Positions 6,429 through 6,946 of a DNA stretch of 6,946 bases are shown here, in pieces (position 1 is the stretch's first letter; each line of letters starts with the position of its first letter). A program made the position numbers and the translations under genes. Source of the stretch: Oceanospirillaceae bacterium UBA2001 (lineage in GTDB: Bacteria > Pseudomonadota > Gammaproteobacteria > Pseudomonadales > Balneatricaceae). The notes under the pieces are model-generated. The model was not told the DNA's origin. It was given only the letters and a program-made list of their open reading frames with translations, and did not search any database. Location of the stretch: contig DDCR01000113.1 in assembly GCA_002335115.1 (NCBI GenBank), positions 1-6,946 of the forward strand. The letters run 5' to 3'.

Positions 6429-6457
6429 TTGAACAAAAAACGTACAACTCGTACAAT
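6429..6457 (+). promoter_or_regulatory. Sigma-70 promoter for dusB
   Basis: TTGAAC (6429-6434) and TACAAT (6452-6457) are near-consensus -35 and -10 hexamers with the ideal 17-bp spacing. Transcription should start near 6464, giving a leader of about 50 nt before the dusB ATG. A direct repeat, CGTACAA at 6441-6447 and again at 6450-6456, overlaps the spacer and the -10. Confidence 0.7.
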
Positions 6458-6514
6458 AGGTTCCTTTAATTTAAACCTCAATTCAAGCAATTTTAGGCAC
6501 TTTCTTAACTTGTA

Positions 6515-6946
6515 ATGAATCACTCTAGCGTTATTTATGGCTTTGCCATTGGGCCCCATCAACTTGAAAATGGATTGATATTGGCACCCATGGCTGGCAT
6601 TACTGACCGTCCATTTCGGCATTTATGCCGACAACTCGGTGCAGGCTTAGCAGTAGCTGAAATGCTCACTTCAGATACATCATTGTGGCATACGCAAAAG
6701 TCTCAACGGCGCCTACCCCATGCTGATGACGGTGTTCCTATTAGTGTGCAGATTGCTGGCAGTGACCCAGCTCAAATGGCCCATGCAGCTCAAGCTAATG
6801 TAGCCCTTGGAGCGCAAATCATTGATATCAACATGGGTTGCCCCGCCAAAAAAGTGTTAAAAAAAGCTGCAGGTTCAGCCTTATTGAGGGATCCTCAGTT
6901 AGTTAAAGACATATTGACTGCAGTGGTTGCTGCGGTTGATGTGCCT
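6515..6946 (+). CDS. dusB: tRNA-dihydrouridine synthase B (N-terminal part)
   Basis: DusB is a flavin-dependent cytoplasmic enzyme that reduces specific uridines in the tRNA D-loop to dihydrouridine using NADPH. The 144 codons present run off the right edge, so roughly the first 40-45% of a typical protein of about 320-350 residues is seen. [13 protein letters not shown] (23-35) is the FMN-binding start of the TIM barrel. VQIAGSDP (78-85) and [12 protein letters not shown] (103-114) follow, with active-site Cys109, then [10 protein letters not shown] (118-127). The start is the first ATG after an in-frame TAA at 6506-6508. The Shine-Dalgarno sequence is weak. The N-terminal extension before LAPMAG is about ten residues longer than in E. 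coli DusB. In many gammaproteobacteria dusB is followed by fis; that region is outside the window. Confidence 0.96.
   Translation, partial: MNHSSVIYGFAIGPHQLENGLILAPMAGITDRPFRHLCRQLGAGLAVAEMLTSDTSLWHTQKSQRRLPHADDGVPISVQIAGSDPAQMAHAAQANVALGAQIIDINMGCPAKKVLKKAAGSALLRDPQLVKDILTAVVAAVDVP

Larger units (their letters stand above)
6148..6514. other. 367-bp AT-rich intergenic region before dusB
   Basis: This region separates the minus-strand NTF2-like gene from dusB. No supported coding frame was found on either strand. It holds the ribosome-binding site of the NTF2-like gene (AGGA on the minus strand), an inverted repeat at 6231-6249, a 14-bp palindrome at 6380-6393, and a sigma-70-type promoter at 6429-6457. 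It is unusually long for a spot where the flanking genes are otherwise tightly packed. It shows no remnant of a zinc-ribbon (DUF3426-type) gene, which is found near prmA in some relatives. Confidence 0.6.

Noticed and set aside
6425..6622. Minus-strand open frame overlapping dusB
   Set aside because: It overlaps the dusB promoter and conserved FMN-binding N-terminus in antisense, and its product resembles nothing known.

Overview
The window looks like a stretch of chromosome from a gammaproteobacterium of moderate G+C content, most plausibly a marine Oceanospirillales-type organism. This rests on the gene order aroQ-accB-accC-prmA ... dusB, which is a familiar gammaproteobacterial neighbourhood, and on AccC sharing E. 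coli residue numbering at its catalytic positions. The genus cannot be fixed from this sequence alone. No transposase, integrase, CRISPR array, tRNA or rRNA is visible.

Layout. The left edge (1-621, minus strand) holds the N-terminal 207 codons of a lipoprotein with TPR-like helices that runs off the window. A 158-bp divergent intergenic region with a candidate promoter separates it from aroQ-accB-accC (780-3066, plus), an apparent operon for one shikimate-pathway enzyme and the biotin carrier and biotin carboxylase parts of acetyl-CoA carboxylase. A long hairpin with a T-run (3164-3220) ends that unit. Next come prmA (ribosomal protein L11 methyltransferase) and, only 6 nt after its stop codon, a TauE/SafE-family permease. 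A second, YfcA-type permease of the same superfamily follows (4979-5743). A small NTF2/SnoaL-like protein lies convergently on the minus strand (5818-6147). A 367-bp intergenic region with several palindromes and a good sigma-70-type promoter leads into the 5' part of dusB (6515 to the right edge), encoding tRNA-dihydrouridine synthase B.

How they fit together. AroQ, AccB, AccC, PrmA and DusB are housekeeping functions (aromatic amino acid precursors, fatty-acid synthesis, ribosome and tRNA modification). The accessory part is the roughly 2.3 kb between prmA and dusB. In many relatives these two genes are close together; here two different anion-type permeases and an NTF2-fold protein of unknown substrate sit between them. 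I see no strong evidence for a wholly new system. The items most worth a second look are this permease pair and its small neighbour, the terminator that splits acc from prmA, and the unidentified lipoprotein at the left edge.
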